Positions 9,108-18,723 of a stretch of 64,000 bases of DNA are shown one piece after another. Made by a program: the position numbers and the translations under genes. The notes beneath the pieces were generated by a model. That model saw nothing but the letters and a program-made list of their open reading frames with translations. It made no database searches and was not told where the DNA came from. The DNA comes from Buchnera aphidicola str. G002 (Myzus persicae). GTDB lineage: Bacteria > Pseudomonadota > Gammaproteobacteria > Enterobacterales > Enterobacteriaceae. The stretch covers positions 579,518 to 643,517 of the forward strand of contig NZ_CP002701.1 in the NCBI RefSeq assembly GCF_000521565.1, written 5' to 3'. The first letter of the stretch is position 1. The number at the start of each line of letters is the position of its first letter.

Positions 9108-10238
9108 ATGTTTAAATTATCACCCATTAGTATCTATATCCATATTCCTTGGTGCTTAAAAAAATGTGGATACTGCGATTTTTATTCGTATGTAAGTAAA
9201 GAAATTATTCCTGAAAAAAAATATATTGACAATTTGTTAAAAGATTTAGAAAAAGACTTATTACTGATTGAAAAAAGAAAAATTAATACTATTTTTATAG
9301 GTGGTGGTACACCTAGTTTGTTAAATAAAGAATCCATTAAAAAATTAATTTACGGTATTAAAGAAAGAGCATTTGTTTCTCATAAAGCTGAAATTAGTAT
9401 AGAAGCTAATCCTAAAACATTAGAGTTTCAACGGTTTGTAGATTATAAAAATGCTGGTATTAATCGTTTTTCTTTGGGTATTCAAACTTTTCATACACAT
9501 TTATTAAAAAAAATAGAACGAACATATGATTCTCAAGAAGCAATAAATATCATTAAAGAAACAAAAAAAATTATTCATAATCTTAATTTAGATTTAATGT
9601 ATGGTTTACCTAATCAACGTTTAGAAGATGCTTTATTAGATTTACAATATGCTATTAGATATAATCCATCCCATATATCATGGTATCAATTTACTATAGA
9701 ACCGAATACATCTTTTTATGCTCAGAAACCAAAACTTCCTAATGATGATATGATTTTTAAAATACTCATACAAGGAGAAAAATTATTAAAAAAATCAGGA
9801 TATAAAAAATATGAAATATCTTCATATTCAAAAAAAAACTATGAATGTCAACACAATCTGAATTATTGGAATTTTGGAGATTATATAGGAATAGGTTGTG
9901 GTGCACATGGTAAAATTACTCAAAAAAATGGGAAAATGATTAGAACTATTAAAAACAAAAACATAAATGACTTTTTAAATGGAAACTATCTTAGTTCTAG
10001 AAATGTTATTTCTCAAAAAGATAAAATTTTTGAATATTTTATGAATGTTTTTAGATTATATAAGCCTGTTTTTAAAAAACACTTTAGAGAAAAAACAAAT
10101 CTAAATGAGATTGTTATTGAAAAAAGTATTCAAAAAGCAATACAAAGTGGTTTTTTAATAAATAAAATCAATTATTGGAACACGACCAAAAAAGGAAAAA
10201 ATTTTTTAAACTTATTATTAGAAATTTTTCTAAAATAA
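9108..10238 (+). CDS. hemW: HemW-type radical SAM protein (haem chaperone/CPO-like)
   Basis: 376 residues (E. coli YggW/HemW 378). The radical SAM motif CLKKCGYCDFY near residue 16 has the C-X3-C-X2-C pattern binding a [4Fe-4S] cluster. The GGGTPSLL block and the SIEANPKTL block follow. The family was long annotated as oxygen-independent coproporphyrinogen oxidase; HemW is now seen mainly as a haem-insertion chaperone, so the precise role here is uncertain. It follows yggS by 17 bases and ends the gshB group. Confidence 0.93.
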   Translation: MFKLSPISIYIHIPWCLKKCGYCDFYSYVSKEIIPEKKYIDNLLKDLEKDLLLIEKRKINTIFIGGGTPSLLNKESIKKLIYGIKERAFVSHKAEISIEANPKTLEFQRFVDYKNAGINRFSLGIQTFHTHLLKKIERTYDSQEAINIIKETKKIIHNLNLDLMYGLPNQRLEDALLDLQYAIRYNPSHISWYQFTIEPNTSFYAQKPKLPNDDMIFKILIQGEKLLKKSGYKKYEISSYSKKNYECQHNLNYWNFGDYIGIGCGAHGKITQKNGKMIRTIKNKNINDFLNGNYLSSRNVISQKDKIFEYFMNVFRLYKPVFKKHFREKTNLNEIVIEKSIQKAIQSGFLINKINYWNTTKKGKNFLNLLLEIFLK

Positions 10239-10248
10239 ATTTATTTTA

Positions 10249-10974
10249 TTATTCTTTCAGTTGAAATACTAAATCAAAAATTTTTTTACCTTGGACAAGT
10301 GCTTTTTGTTCAAATTTTGTCATAATACGAGAAATAGGTTGTTTAATATAATTATTATTTTTTGATAAATTAATATAATTTTTAATATTTTTTATTTCTT
10401 GTAATATATAAAAAGCATATTCTTTTGAATCAGTAACTATATGTAGTATTCCATTCATCATTATTTTCGTAGAAATAATTTTTAAAAAATTACTTTGTAA
10501 AAGTCTTCTTTTATGATGGCGTTTTTTTTCCCAAGGATCCGGGAAAAAAATCTGTACTTTTAACAAAGTCTTATTCATAATCATATGATGAAAAACTTCA
10601 GTTGCATCATGATAAATAATTCTTAAATTTTGAATTTTAGAAATGTAAGAAAAATGTAAACAAGATCCTATTCCTGATTTATATACTTCTATTCCGAGAA
10701 AATTTTTATCAGGATAATTAATTGCATTTTTAACTAAAGATTCTCCTGAACCAAAACCAATTTCCAATACTACTGGAGAATTAGAATTAAACGTAGATAA
10801 AAAATCTAATTCTTTTAGTTGAAAATCAATTCCCATTAAAGACCAATATTTTTGAATTGAATTTAATTGAGATTGTGTAACACGACTTGTTCGGCATACA
10901 AAACTACGAATTTGGCGTAAAATAGTACCATTTTGATCATACTGATGTATTAGAATGTTATTTTTCATATTCAC
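10249..10974 (-). CDS. trmB: tRNA (guanine-N7-)-methyltransferase
   Basis: 241 residues (E. coli 239). Forms m7G46 in the variable loop of tRNAs using S-adenosylmethionine. The SAM-binding motif VLEIGFGSGESLV lies near residue 70, and the family signature FFPDPWEKKRHHKRRL lies near residue 142. It converges with hemW (10 bases between stops) and is divergent from mutY, as yggH and mutY are in E. coli. Confidence 0.96.
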   Translation of the reverse strand: MNMKNNILIHQYDQNGTILRQIRSFVCRTSRVTQSQLNSIQKYWSLMGIDFQLKELDFLSTFNSNSPVVLEIGFGSGESLVKNAINYPDKNFLGIEVYKSGIGSCLHFSYISKIQNLRIIYHDATEVFHHMIMNKTLLKVQIFFPDPWEKKRHHKRRLLQSNFLKIISTKIMMNGILHIVTDSKEYAFYILQEIKNIKNYINLSKNNNYIKQPISRIMTKFEQKALVQGKKIFDLVFQLKE

Positions 10975-11079
10975 TTAAATTTTTATTTGTACTGAATAAA
11001 TTTAGATTTAATTTTAATTTAAAATATTAATATTTTTTAATACACATCTATCATTTTTTAAAAAATGGTTTTTATTATT

Positions 11080-12132
11080 ATGACAATATATCTTTTTTCA
11101 CAATTAGTTCTAAATTGGTACCACAAAAATGGTAGAAAAAATTTACCGTGGCAAAAAAATAAAACATTATACACTGTTTGGATATCTGAGATAATGTTAC
11201 AACAAACTACAGTTAAATCTGTTATTCCATATTTTGAAAAATTTATATCAACTTTTCCTAGCATAAAATCTATATATCATAATAAATTAGATAAAATATT
11301 ATATTTATGGAGTGGTCTTGGATATTATAATAGAGCTAGAAATATTTATAAATCAGCTCAAATAATTAATATACAATATCAAGGAATCTTTCCTAATAAT
11401 TTTTTAGATGTAATTAAATTACCAGGAATAGGAAGATCTACAGCAGGTGCTATTTTATCTTTATCCTTAAATTTTTTTTATCCTATTTTAGATGGTAATG
11501 TAAAAAGAATTTTAATTCGATATTATGGAATTAAAGGAGCCTTAAGAGATAAAAAAATAGAAAAACAATTATGGTATATGAGTGAACTAATCACACCGAT
11601 ACATAATACTGGAAAATTTAACCAAGCAATAATGGATATAGGGTCGTTAATTTGCACTTCCGTACAACCTAAATGTAATATTTGTCCATTACATAAAAGA
11701 TGTATTGCAAAAATAGAACAAAAATGGGAAAATTATCCTTTAAAAAACATAAAAAAAATACGTCCTAAAAAAAAATATTGGTTTGTTTTAATAAAATTAA
11801 ATAATACTTTTTGGATGGAAAAAAATACAAAAAAAGAAATTTGGAAAAATTTATTTTGTTTTCCAAATTTTGATACTGAAGAAATGGCTTTAAATTGGCT
11901 CAAAGAAAAAAATATTTACAAGAATGAATATAAAAAAATAATACCATTTATTCACTATTTTAGTCATTTTATTTTAGACATTAATCCAATTTTAATTCAA
12001 TTATCTTCTCATTTAGAACTTTATGAAAAAAAAAACATAGGTCTGTGGTATAATTTAAAAAAACCACAACATATAGGATTACCAAAACCTGTACAAAAGA
12101 TACTTGAAAAATTTAAAAAAGATATTTTTTAA
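11080..12132 (+). CDS. mutY: A/G-specific adenine DNA glycosylase MutY
   Basis: 350 residues from the ATG at 11080, equal to E. coli MutY; with this start FSQLVLNWY aligns at the same position as E. coli FSAQVLDWY. An in-frame ATG at 11065 would add five residues, and neither has a clear Shine-Dalgarno. It removes A mispaired with 8-oxoG. The HhH-GPD region LPGIGRSTAGAI, the catalytic Asp in LDGNVKRIL and the [4Fe-4S] cysteines in C-X6-C-X2-C-X5-C (CTSVQPKCNICPLHKRC) are present. The C-terminal NUDIX-like domain is kept. yggX follows, as in E. coli. Confidence 0.95.
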   Translation: MTIYLFSQLVLNWYHKNGRKNLPWQKNKTLYTVWISEIMLQQTTVKSVIPYFEKFISTFPSIKSIYHNKLDKILYLWSGLGYYNRARNIYKSAQIINIQYQGIFPNNFLDVIKLPGIGRSTAGAILSLSLNFFYPILDGNVKRILIRYYGIKGALRDKKIEKQLWYMSELITPIHNTGKFNQAIMDIGSLICTSVQPKCNICPLHKRCIAKIEQKWENYPLKNIKKIRPKKKYWFVLIKLNNTFWMEKNTKKEIWKNLFCFPNFDTEEMALNWLKEKNIYKNEYKKIIPFIHYFSHFILDINPILIQLSSHLELYEKKNIGLWYNLKKPQHIGLPKPVQKILEKFKKDIF

Positions 12133-12150
12133 AAGGGAGTATTAAAAAAA

Positions 12151-12384
12151 ATGAATCGTATAATTTTTTGTACATTTTTAAAAGAAAAATCTGAAGGTCA
12201 AGATTTTCAATGTTATCCAGGAAAAATAGGAGAAAAAATATATAATGAAATTTCTAAAAAAGCATGGAAAAAATGGATAGTACAACAAACTATTTTAATC
12301 AACGAAAACAAACTTAACATGTCAAATGTTAAAGATCGTAAAAAATTAGAAAAACATATGAAATTATTTTTATTTAAAAAATAA
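12151..12384 (+). CDS. yggX: YggX Fe(2+)-trafficking protein, shortened
   Basis: 77 residues. The first 76 align with E. coli YggX (91 residues), including the single conserved Cys in [15 protein letters not shown] and the [14 protein letters not shown] block; the last ~14 residues are lost. It is implicated in protecting Fe-S clusters and iron handling. A GGGAG at 12135-12139 lies 11 bases before the ATG, and mutY ends only 18 bases upstream, so the two are probably co-transcribed. Confidence 0.95.
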   Translation: MNRIIFCTFLKEKSEGQDFQCYPGKIGEKIYNEISKKAWKKWIVQQTILINENKLNMSNVKDRKKLEKHMKLFLFKK

Positions 12385-12445
12385 AAAATGATAAAAAATC
12401 TTTTAAAAGATATAAAAATATTTATTTCAATACCATATTTTTCAC

Positions 12446-13255
12446 TTGACAAAAAAATTTAATACAGTGCTTATATTTGATTCTGGCGTCGGCGGCTTAT
12501 CTATATTAGAAGATATAAAAAAAACATTGCCAAATATAAAGTATATTTATATCCTAGATAATGAAGCTTTTCCTTATGGAAATAAAACAAAATGTTTTAT
12601 TATTCAAAGAAGTATAAAAATAATTAAGACAATAAAAAAAAACTATCCTATTAGTATCACTATAATAGCTTGCAATACAGCTAGTACTGTAGCATTATCT
12701 ATTTTGAGAAAAACATTTAATTTTCCTATTATTGGTATCTTTCCAGACATAAAACATGCTGAAAAAATAAGCCAAAATAAAATTATTGGTTTAATTGCTA
12801 CTCAAGCTACCATTAATTCAAGTTATATAAAGAAAAGAACAAATAAAAAAAATCCTAACAAAAACATTCAAATAATAAGTACAAATAAATTAGCTGTAAT
12901 AGCAGAAAAAAAAATAAGAGGTTTAATAATTTCAAAAATAGAATTAAAAAAAATTTTTCAAAAATGGATCGATCTTACAATACAGCCCGATACAATCATA
13001 TTAGGCTGTACTCACTTTTTGCTATTAAAAAAAGAAATAAAAGAAATTTTATATAAATCTATTTATTTCGTGGACTCTAAAGATAAGATTATACAAAATG
13101 TTAAAAAACATTTTAATCGATTTAATATAGATCAAAAAATAAAAGATAATATTTTTTTATATTCAAAAAATAATATAGAACTAAAAAAATTGTTATTTTT
13201 TTTAAAAAAATATAATTTTAAAGAAATAAATTATCTTAAATTAATTTCTTCATGA
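12446..13255 (+). CDS. murI: Glutamate racemase
   Basis: 269 residues if read from a TTG at 12446 (E. coli 285-289). Makes D-glutamate for peptidoglycan. The two catalytic cysteines lie in IIACNTAST and ILGCTHFLLL, and FDSGVGGLS opens the fold. No in-frame ATG precedes the conserved core and no ribosome site precedes the TTG. A different frame has an ATG at 12388, three bases after the yggX stop, that runs 24 codons and ends at A7 (12451-12457); removing one A there would join it to murI and give a leader of E. coli-like length. The true start is therefore open. The end overlaps sbcB by 25 bases, convergently. Confidence 0.9.
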   Translation: MTKKFNTVLIFDSGVGGLSILEDIKKTLPNIKYIYILDNEAFPYGNKTKCFIIQRSIKIIKTIKKNYPISITIIACNTASTVALSILRKTFNFPIIGIFPDIKHAEKISQNKIIGLIATQATINSSYIKKRTNKKNPNKNIQIISTNKLAVIAEKKIRGLIISKIELKKIFQKWIDLTIQPDTIILGCTHFLLLKKEIKEILYKSIYFVDSKDKIIQNVKKHFNRFNIDQKIKDNIFLYSKNNIELKKLLFFLKKYNFKEINYLKLISS

Positions 13256-14676
13256 ACTAAATATTGATATTTTTGAAAAACATAATCTAATAAATTATTC
13301 AACAACAAAACTTTTTCTAAATCAGAAGAATATTCTTTTAATAAATCGCTAATTTTATTTTTATATTTTTGTAAAGCATCAGGTTCTAAAATTTGCAAGC
13401 AATGTTTTAACCATGTTTTTTTTTCATTACGATTCAATGTATGAAAAAAATTACGAGCACGATAACGAAAAAAAAGAGTCTTCAAACGAAAATCTTGAAA
13501 ATCAAAATAAATTTTTTCTAAAAAAATTGGTTCAGAATCTCTAATTTTTTTAATATTTTTTTTATCATGTAGATTGAAAAAAGAATTATATAGTTGCAAG
13601 TCTACATCTAAAAAATTTTTATCATAATTTTCTTGAGAAAAAATAATCTGAATATTTTTAATAAATTGTCTATTGTTTTTAACAAATTCAATTCTATTAT
13701 TATGTAATTGCCTATCAAATTTTAATCGTTTCTGATCTTTTTCACGAATTGCTTGTATAGGAGCTAAAATAGGACAACGATTTAAATATAATAATACTAT
13801 TCCTAAATCAAATAAATTTTTTATATTATTCTGAGAATATGAGATATTTTTTAAAAATAATATTAACTTTTCTATGTCTTTAAATAAATCAAGAGCAATT
13901 AATATATTTCTATTATTTTTATGCCATGTTATAGGAAGAATACAACTCATATTTTTACGAATACTACCAAAGCAACCAGAAACATAAATTATTGATTTAA
14001 ATGTATTTACATCAATTAATTTATATAATTGATTTTTTTTTCTATTTTTTAAAAAAAAATCAAATAATTTTGGTTGTGTTTTTTTAATCAATTTTGCTAT
14101 TTCAATAGTCGCATATACATCTGACATCGCATCATGTGCATTTAAATGTCTCAGATTATTAGCGGAAGTTAAATCAGAGAGTTTAAAACTAGTTAATCCT
14201 AGTTCATTTTTAGGCCATCTGATGCCATTAGGTCTTAAAGCATAACACGCTCGTATTAGGTTTAATAAATCCCAACGAGAATTGCCATTTTTCCAACTCC
14301 ATTCATAGGGATCAAAAAAATTTCGATAAAATATATTTCTCGTAATTTCATCGTCGAAACTAATATTATTATAACCCACGATACAAGTATTAGATACTGT
14401 TAAAATATCATGTATCTTTTTAGAAAAATTATATTCATTAGTTCCATATTTTTGTGTATATTGAGGAGTAATATGAGTAATTAAAATAGAATGCGGATCA
14501 GGTAAATAATCATCAGATGGATAACAATAAAAACATTTTGGTTGCTCAATTATATTTAAATTAATATCTGTTCTAATACATGCAAATTGAGCAGGTTTAT
14601 CAGATGCAGGATTTAAACCAAAAGTTTCATAATCATAAAATAAAAAAGTAGGTTTATTTTTTTTTGAAAGTATCAT
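13231..14676 (-). CDS. sbcB: Exonuclease I (SbcB)
   Basis: 481 residues (E. coli 475). A 3'-5' ssDNA exonuclease of the DEDD family that works with SSB in recombination and mismatch repair. Exonuclease motif I is FYDYETFGLNPA near residue 13, motif II is GYNNISFDDEITRNIF near 109, and motif III is HDAMSDVYATI near 180. The C-terminal half is less conserved but of full length. yeeX is divergent 93 bases upstream, and sbcB/yeeX are also close in E. coli. Confidence 0.95.
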   Translation of the reverse strand: MILSKKNKPTFLFYDYETFGLNPASDKPAQFACIRTDINLNIIEQPKCFYCYPSDDYLPDPHSILITHITPQYTQKYGTNEYNFSKKIHDILTVSNTCIVGYNNISFDDEITRNIFYRNFFDPYEWSWKNGNSRWDLLNLIRACYALRPNGIRWPKNELGLTSFKLSDLTSANNLRHLNAHDAMSDVYATIEIAKLIKKTQPKLFDFFLKNRKKNQLYKLIDVNTFKSIIYVSGCFGSIRKNMSCILPITWHKNNRNILIALDLFKDIEKLILFLKNISYSQNNIKNLFDLGIVLLYLNRCPILAPIQAIREKDQKRLKFDRQLHNNRIEFVKNNRQFIKNIQIIFSQENYDKNFLDVDLQLYNSFFNLHDKKNIKKIRDSEPIFLEKIYFDFQDFRLKTLFFRYRARNFFHTLNRNEKKTWLKHCLQILEPDALQKYKNKISDLLKEYSSDLEKVLLLNNLLDYVFQKYQYLVHEEINLR

Positions 14677-14769
14677 TTTTTTGAATTTAATAATTGAATA
14701 AAATTTTAAACTACTTAAACATTATTTCTATTCAAATAAAACATAAAATAAAGAAAAAAGGATTTAAAC

Positions 14770-15078
14770 ATGTCTGATACAAAAAAATCATTTAAAAATG
14801 TCTTAGAATTCGTACATAAATTTAGAAGAAAAAATAAAATTAAAAGAGAAATTTGTGATATTGAAAAAAAAATTAGAGATAATCAAAAAAGAATATTACT
14901 TCTTGATAATCTTAGTCAATATATTACACCAGATATGAATTATGAAGAAATTAAAAAAATAATTTTTATGATGAAAAGTGATTATGAAGACAGAGTAGAT
15001 GATTATATTGTTAAAAATGCAGAACTATCAAAAGAAAAAAGGAGTTTATCTAAAGATTTAAAATTAATTATAGATTAA
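14770..15078 (+). CDS. tmaR: YeeX/TmaR (DUF496) polar PTS regulator
   Basis: 102 residues against 109 in E. coli YeeX (renamed TmaR). Strong identity in [20 protein letters not shown] (about residues 38-57) and in [19 protein letters not shown]. Predicted to be almost wholly alpha-helical and coiled coil. In E. coli it clusters at a pole and holds enzyme I of the sugar PTS; whether that applies here is inference, but this genome keeps a PTS permease (mtlA). AAAGG lies before the ATG. Confidence 0.93.
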   Translation: MSDTKKSFKNVLEFVHKFRRKNKIKREICDIEKKIRDNQKRILLLDNLSQYITPDMNYEEIKKIIFMMKSDYEDRVDDYIVKNAELSKEKRSLSKDLKLIID

Positions 15079-15099
15079 TATTATTTTAAAAAATTTTAT

Positions 15100-15172
15100 C
15101 TCCTCTGACTGGATTCGAACCAGTGACATACGGATTAACAGTCCGCCGTTCTACCAACTGAACTACAGAGGA
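15100..15172 (-). tRNA. tRNA-Asn (GTT)
   Basis: The reverse strand folds as a cloverleaf, with acceptor TCCTCTG paired to CAGAGGA, anticodon loop CTGTTAA (anticodon GTT) and a GGTTCGAATC T-arm. Near-identical to E. coli tRNA-Asn. The discriminator G is at 15100 and CCA is not encoded. Confidence 0.97.
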
Positions 15173-15321
15173 ATATAGATACATATATACCAAAAATTTA
15201 TATATCTGTCAAATATATATATCGAAATATAAAATTTTATTTTAAAAAATATAAAATTTTTAAAAGAACTATAGATTATTAGAAAAAATTGATTTATAGT
15301 AATAAATATAATAAAAAATAC

Positions 15322-15394
15322 GGCCCTTTAGCTCAGTGGTAAGAGCAGGCGACTCATAATCGCTTGGTCGCTGGTTCAAATCCAGCAGGGGCCA
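15322..15394 (+). tRNA. tRNA-Ile2 (CAT anticodon, lysidine-modified), ileX-like
   Basis: Cloverleaf with anticodon CAT in CTCATAA. The body (AGCAGGCGACTCATAATCGC and TTGGTCGCTGGTTCAAATCC) is nearly identical to E. coli ileX rather than to elongator or initiator tRNA-Met. It should therefore read AUA after TilS converts C34 to lysidine. The acceptor is GGCCCTT with AGGGGCC, so there is one T-G wobble. The discriminator A is at 15394 and CCA is not encoded. Confidence 0.93.
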
Positions 15395-15525
15395 TTAAAA
15401 TAAAACTTAATTTCTACACATTATCTAATAAAAATAAATATCATGCTAATTTTAAATATCAATTAAAATATTAATATTTACTATAACATTCTAAATTTTT
15501 TATGATGAACTAGGATTTAATTTTT

Positions 15526-16170
15526 ATGAACTGGAAAAAAGAATTTATTGATTTTTCTTTCAAAAAAAAAGCGTTAAAATTTGGTAGTTTTATATTAAAA
15601 TCAGGACGAACCAGTCCCTATTTTTTTAATTCAGGTTTATTATCTAGTGGTAAAGACATTATTAAAATCGGTGTACTTTACGCACATTCTATCATAGATT
15701 CTAAAATAGAATTCGATATATTATTTGGAGCAGCATATAAAGGTATTCCAATTGTTGTCGCAACTTCTATCGCTCTAAAAAATTTCTATAATTTAAATAT
15801 TCCGTATGTTTTTAATAGAAAAGAGAAAAAAAAATATGGAGAAAAAGGAGATTTAATTGGTCAAAAAATTCAAAATAAAAAAATTATTATTTTAGATGAT
15901 GTGGTCACATCGGGCACTGCAATACATTATTCTATTAATATTTTAGAGGAAAAAAAAGCTCATATCTCCTCTATATTTGTTCTTTTAGACCGAAAAGAAA
16001 AAGGAAAAAGAAATTTACATACTATTCATCACTTGAAAAATAAAAACAGTTATAAAATCAACTCAATAATTACTATTGAAGATCTTATATCTTATTTGTT
16101 AGAAGAAAATAAATTAAAAAAACATGTACCAGAATTAATAAAATATCGTGAAAAATATGGGATCTATTAA
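15526..16170 (+). CDS. pyrE: Orotate phosphoribosyltransferase
   Basis: 214 residues (E. coli 213). Converts orotate and PRPP to orotidine 5'-phosphate in pyrimidine synthesis. The PRPP-binding motif IIILDDVVTSGTA lies near residue 122, and FFNSGLLSSG and FGAAYKGIPI are conserved. It converges on dut with 16 bases between them. In E. coli pyrE and dut are likewise close neighbours (with slmA between, absent here). Confidence 0.97.
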   Translation: MNWKKEFIDFSFKKKALKFGSFILKSGRTSPYFFNSGLLSSGKDIIKIGVLYAHSIIDSKIEFDILFGAAYKGIPIVVATSIALKNFYNLNIPYVFNRKEKKKYGEKGDLIGQKIQNKKIIILDDVVTSGTAIHYSINILEEKKAHISSIFVLLDRKEKGKRNLHTIHHLKNKNSYKINSIITIEDLISYLLEENKLKKHVPELIKYREKYGIY

Positions 16171-16186
16171 TATCAAAAATTCTATC

Positions 16187-16645
16187 TTAAGAAACACCGG
16201 AATGACCAAAACCTTTTTCAGCACGTTTAGTTAAATCAAATTCTTCTACTACAGAAAAACATGGTTTGATAATTGGAATAAAAACTATTTGTGCCACTCT
16301 ATCACTTGGATTAACATAAAAATCTTTTTGACTACGATTCCAAAGAGATACCATTAATTGACCTTGATAATCAGAATCGATTAAACCAACTAAATTACCT
16401 AGTACAATTCCTTTTTTATGACCGAGTCCAGATCGAGGTAAAATAATTGCTGTAATATAAGGATTCTCAATGTATATAGCAATTCCAGTTGGAATTAAAA
16501 TAGTTTCATTCGCTTTTAATTTTATTTTTTTTTCTAAACAGGCTCTAAGATCCAGACCGGATGATCCTGAAGTTGAATACGTAGGCAATGAAAAATTTTT
16601 TTTTCCATGTAAATTTAAAATTTTTACTTTAATATTATTCATCAT
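16187..16645 (-). CDS. dut: dUTP diphosphatase
   Basis: 152 residues (E. coli 151). A trimeric enzyme that hydrolyses dUTP to dUMP, keeping uracil out of DNA. The five motifs are present, including [26 protein letters not shown] with the catalytic Asp region, RVAQIVF and the C-terminal FGHSG that closes the active site. It begins MMNNIKVKI as in E. coli MMKKIDVKI. cysQ is 44 bases upstream on the same strand. Confidence 0.97.
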   Translation of the reverse strand: MMNNIKVKILNLHGKKNFSLPTYSTSGSSGLDLRACLEKKIKLKANETILIPTGIAIYIENPYITAIILPRSGLGHKKGIVLGNLVGLIDSDYQGQLMVSLWNRSQKDFYVNPSDRVAQIVFIPIIKPCFSVVEEFDLTKRAEKGFGHSGVS

Positions 16646-16689
16646 AAAATTATATTTTTCTTAATCAACAAAAATGTAATAAAAAAAAG

Positions 16690-17439
16690 TTAAAATACAG
16701 ACACACAAAACCCGGGATTGAGAAAAGAAGAACGAGAAGATAATGAATAATTGAGTTCTACACCTTGCCAGGTTTGAACTTTTCCACCAGCTGCAACAAC
16801 AATAGCATGACCAGCTGCAGTATCCCAAATATTAGTGTTTCCAAATCTTGGATAAATTTGTCCTATTCCTTCGGCAATTAAACAAAATTTTAATGAAGAA
16901 CCTAAACTTTTTAACTGATAATCTTTAATATTTGCTAAATAATCTTTCAATTCTTTATCAGGATGTGAACGACTAGTTATGATAACCAGATATTTCGAAT
17001 GAGATACCGTAATTTTTTCTTTTATACCTATTTTTTTTTCTTTCCAAGCTTTTTGCTTGTAAGAAGAATACAAAACATCAAAAAAAGGAGCATATATTAC
17101 CCCTAATACAGGTATATCGTCTTCAATTAAGCTAATATTGACTGTAAACTCACCATTTTTTTTTAAAAATTCTTTAGTTCCATCTAATGGATCAATCAGC
17201 CAATAACGTTTCCAATGACGACAAAAATCAAGATTATATATTTCTTCTTCAGAAATAATAGGAATATTCGGATTAATTGAAAACAGTCCTTTTTTGATTA
17301 TATTGTGAGCTTCATGATCAACATTAGTTATCGGTGTATTATCTAATTTATAAGCAACATTTATAGATTCTTTTGAATTATAAAATTTCATAATAACACT
17401 GCCCGCATGACGAGCTAATTTACAAACTTTGTTTAACAT
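16690..17439 (-). CDS. cysQ: 3'(2'),5'-bisphosphate nucleotidase CysQ
   Basis: 249 residues (E. coli 246). A Mg-dependent, Li-sensitive phosphatase that clears 3'-phosphoadenosine 5'-phosphate made during sulfate assimilation and from acyl carrier protein turnover. The motif DPLDGTKEFLKKNGEF near residue 83, the EE metal ligands near 64 and WDTAAGHAI near 205 are typical of the inositol-phosphatase fold. It lies beside rplI, near where E. coli has it in the minute-95 region. Confidence 0.96.
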   Translation of the reverse strand: MLNKVCKLARHAGSVIMKFYNSKESINVAYKLDNTPITNVDHEAHNIIKKGLFSINPNIPIISEEEIYNLDFCRHWKRYWLIDPLDGTKEFLKKNGEFTVNISLIEDDIPVLGVIYAPFFDVLYSSYKQKAWKEKKIGIKEKITVSHSKYLVIITSRSHPDKELKDYLANIKDYQLKSLGSSLKFCLIAEGIGQIYPRFGNTNIWDTAAGHAIVVAAGGKVQTWQGVELNYSLSSRSSFLNPGFCVSVF

Positions 17440-17485
17440 GAATATGCCATATTTTTTATAGTAATTAGAAATACATTATTAAAAA

Positions 17486-17938
17486 TTAATTTTTTGAGAT
17501 AATATTTACTATAAAACTAACTTGTATCTCATTATGTGGTTGAAAAATAACTTGATGTTCTCCAACTTTACGTAACAAACCATTAGGCAACCGAATTTCT
17601 TTTTTATTTATTTTTACACCTAACGATATCATTTCTTTAAGAATGTTTCTAATACCAACTGAACCAAATATTTTACCTTCTTTTCCTACTTTAGAAAAAA
17701 TTGTGATAGATTTTATGTTTTTTATTTTTTCAGCACGTGTTTGTGCTATAAGTAATTTGCTAGTGTTTTCTTTTTCTAATTCGATACGTTGAGCTTCAAA
17801 AGATTCAACATTTTTTTTATTCGCTAGAATTGCTTTACCTTTCGGAATTAAAAAATTTCTTGCATAACCAGACTTAACGTTAATAATTGAACCAGAACTG
17901 CCTAATTTACGAATTTGACAAAGAAGTATAACTTCCAT
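17486..17938 (-). CDS. rplI: 50S ribosomal protein L9
   Basis: 150 residues, about the E. coli length (149). The signature GSGSIINVKSGYARNFLIPKGKA region lies at residues 13-37. The long connecting helix and the C-terminal domain are present. It is the last gene of rpsF-rpsR-rplI, with 45 bases between rpsR and its start. Confidence 0.97.
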   Translation of the reverse strand: MEVILLCQIRKLGSSGSIINVKSGYARNFLIPKGKAILANKKNVESFEAQRIELEKENTSKLLIAQTRAEKIKNIKSITIFSKVGKEGKIFGSVGIRNILKEMISLGVKINKKEIRLPNGLLRKVGEHQVIFQPHNEIQVSFIVNIISKN

Positions 17939-17983
17939 TATTTGTTATTCTCTCTCTGGATTTTAATAAAAAATAAAATTATA

Positions 17984-18250
<267 letters not shown>

Positions 18251-18315
18251 TTATGATTAAAAATAAAATTGAGATGTTTAAAAAAATAATATAGAAATAT
18301 AATTTATAATAAAGT

Positions 18316-18657
18316 CTATTTTTTTTCTTTCTTATCATCTTTTAATTTCATGATGGGAGATAATTCAGTTATTGCATTTTTCATACATATAATAATATTT
18401 CTAAGAATAAAATTATTAAAACGAAATTCTGTTTCTAAAATATTAATAGTCTGAGGAAGCACTTCTATATTCATCAGAATATAATGAGCTTTATGTAATT
18501 TATTAATAGAATAAGATAGTTGGCGCCTACCCCAATCTTCTAATCTATGTACGATACCAGAATTTTGATGAATAATTTTTTTATATTTTTCAATAAGGGA
18601 AGGTACTTGATCACTTTGATCAGGATGAATCATAAATATTATTTCATAATGACGCAT
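18316..18657 (-). CDS. rpsF: 30S ribosomal protein S6
   Basis: 113 residues. It starts [17 protein letters not shown] like E. coli S6 (131-135 residues), but lacks the long acidic Glu-rich tail to which RimK adds glutamates, ending in a basic DDKKEKK. AAAAGGAG lies about 12 bases before the ATG. The leader carries a strong inverted repeat (18683-18723). Confidence 0.97.
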   Translation of the reverse strand: MRHYEIIFMIHPDQSDQVPSLIEKYKKIIHQNSGIVHRLEDWGRRQLSYSINKLHKAHYILMNIEVLPQTINILETEFRFNNFILRNIIICMKNAITELSPIMKLKDDKKEKK

Positions 18658-18682
18658 AAAAAATGCGCTCCTTTTGGTTTTA

Positions 18683-18723
18683 GCTTCCTTACAAGATGAT
18701 TTATACTTATTTTCTAAGGAAGC
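18683..18723 (-). promoter_or_regulatory. Inverted repeat in the rpsF leader
   Basis: GCTTCCTTA at 18683-18691 is perfectly complementary to TAAGGAAGC at 18715-18723, with a 23-base AT-rich loop. It lies between the rnr stop and the rpsF ribosome site, so it could be the rnr terminator or a leader structure. In other bacteria the S6:S18 complex binds a structured rpsF leader; I do not see the CCG-type loop of that motif, so the regulatory reading is inference. Confidence 0.4.

Noticed and set aside
12213-12452. Minus-strand hydrophobic ORF over yggX
   Set aside because: Complement of the Lys-rich yggX; no homology.
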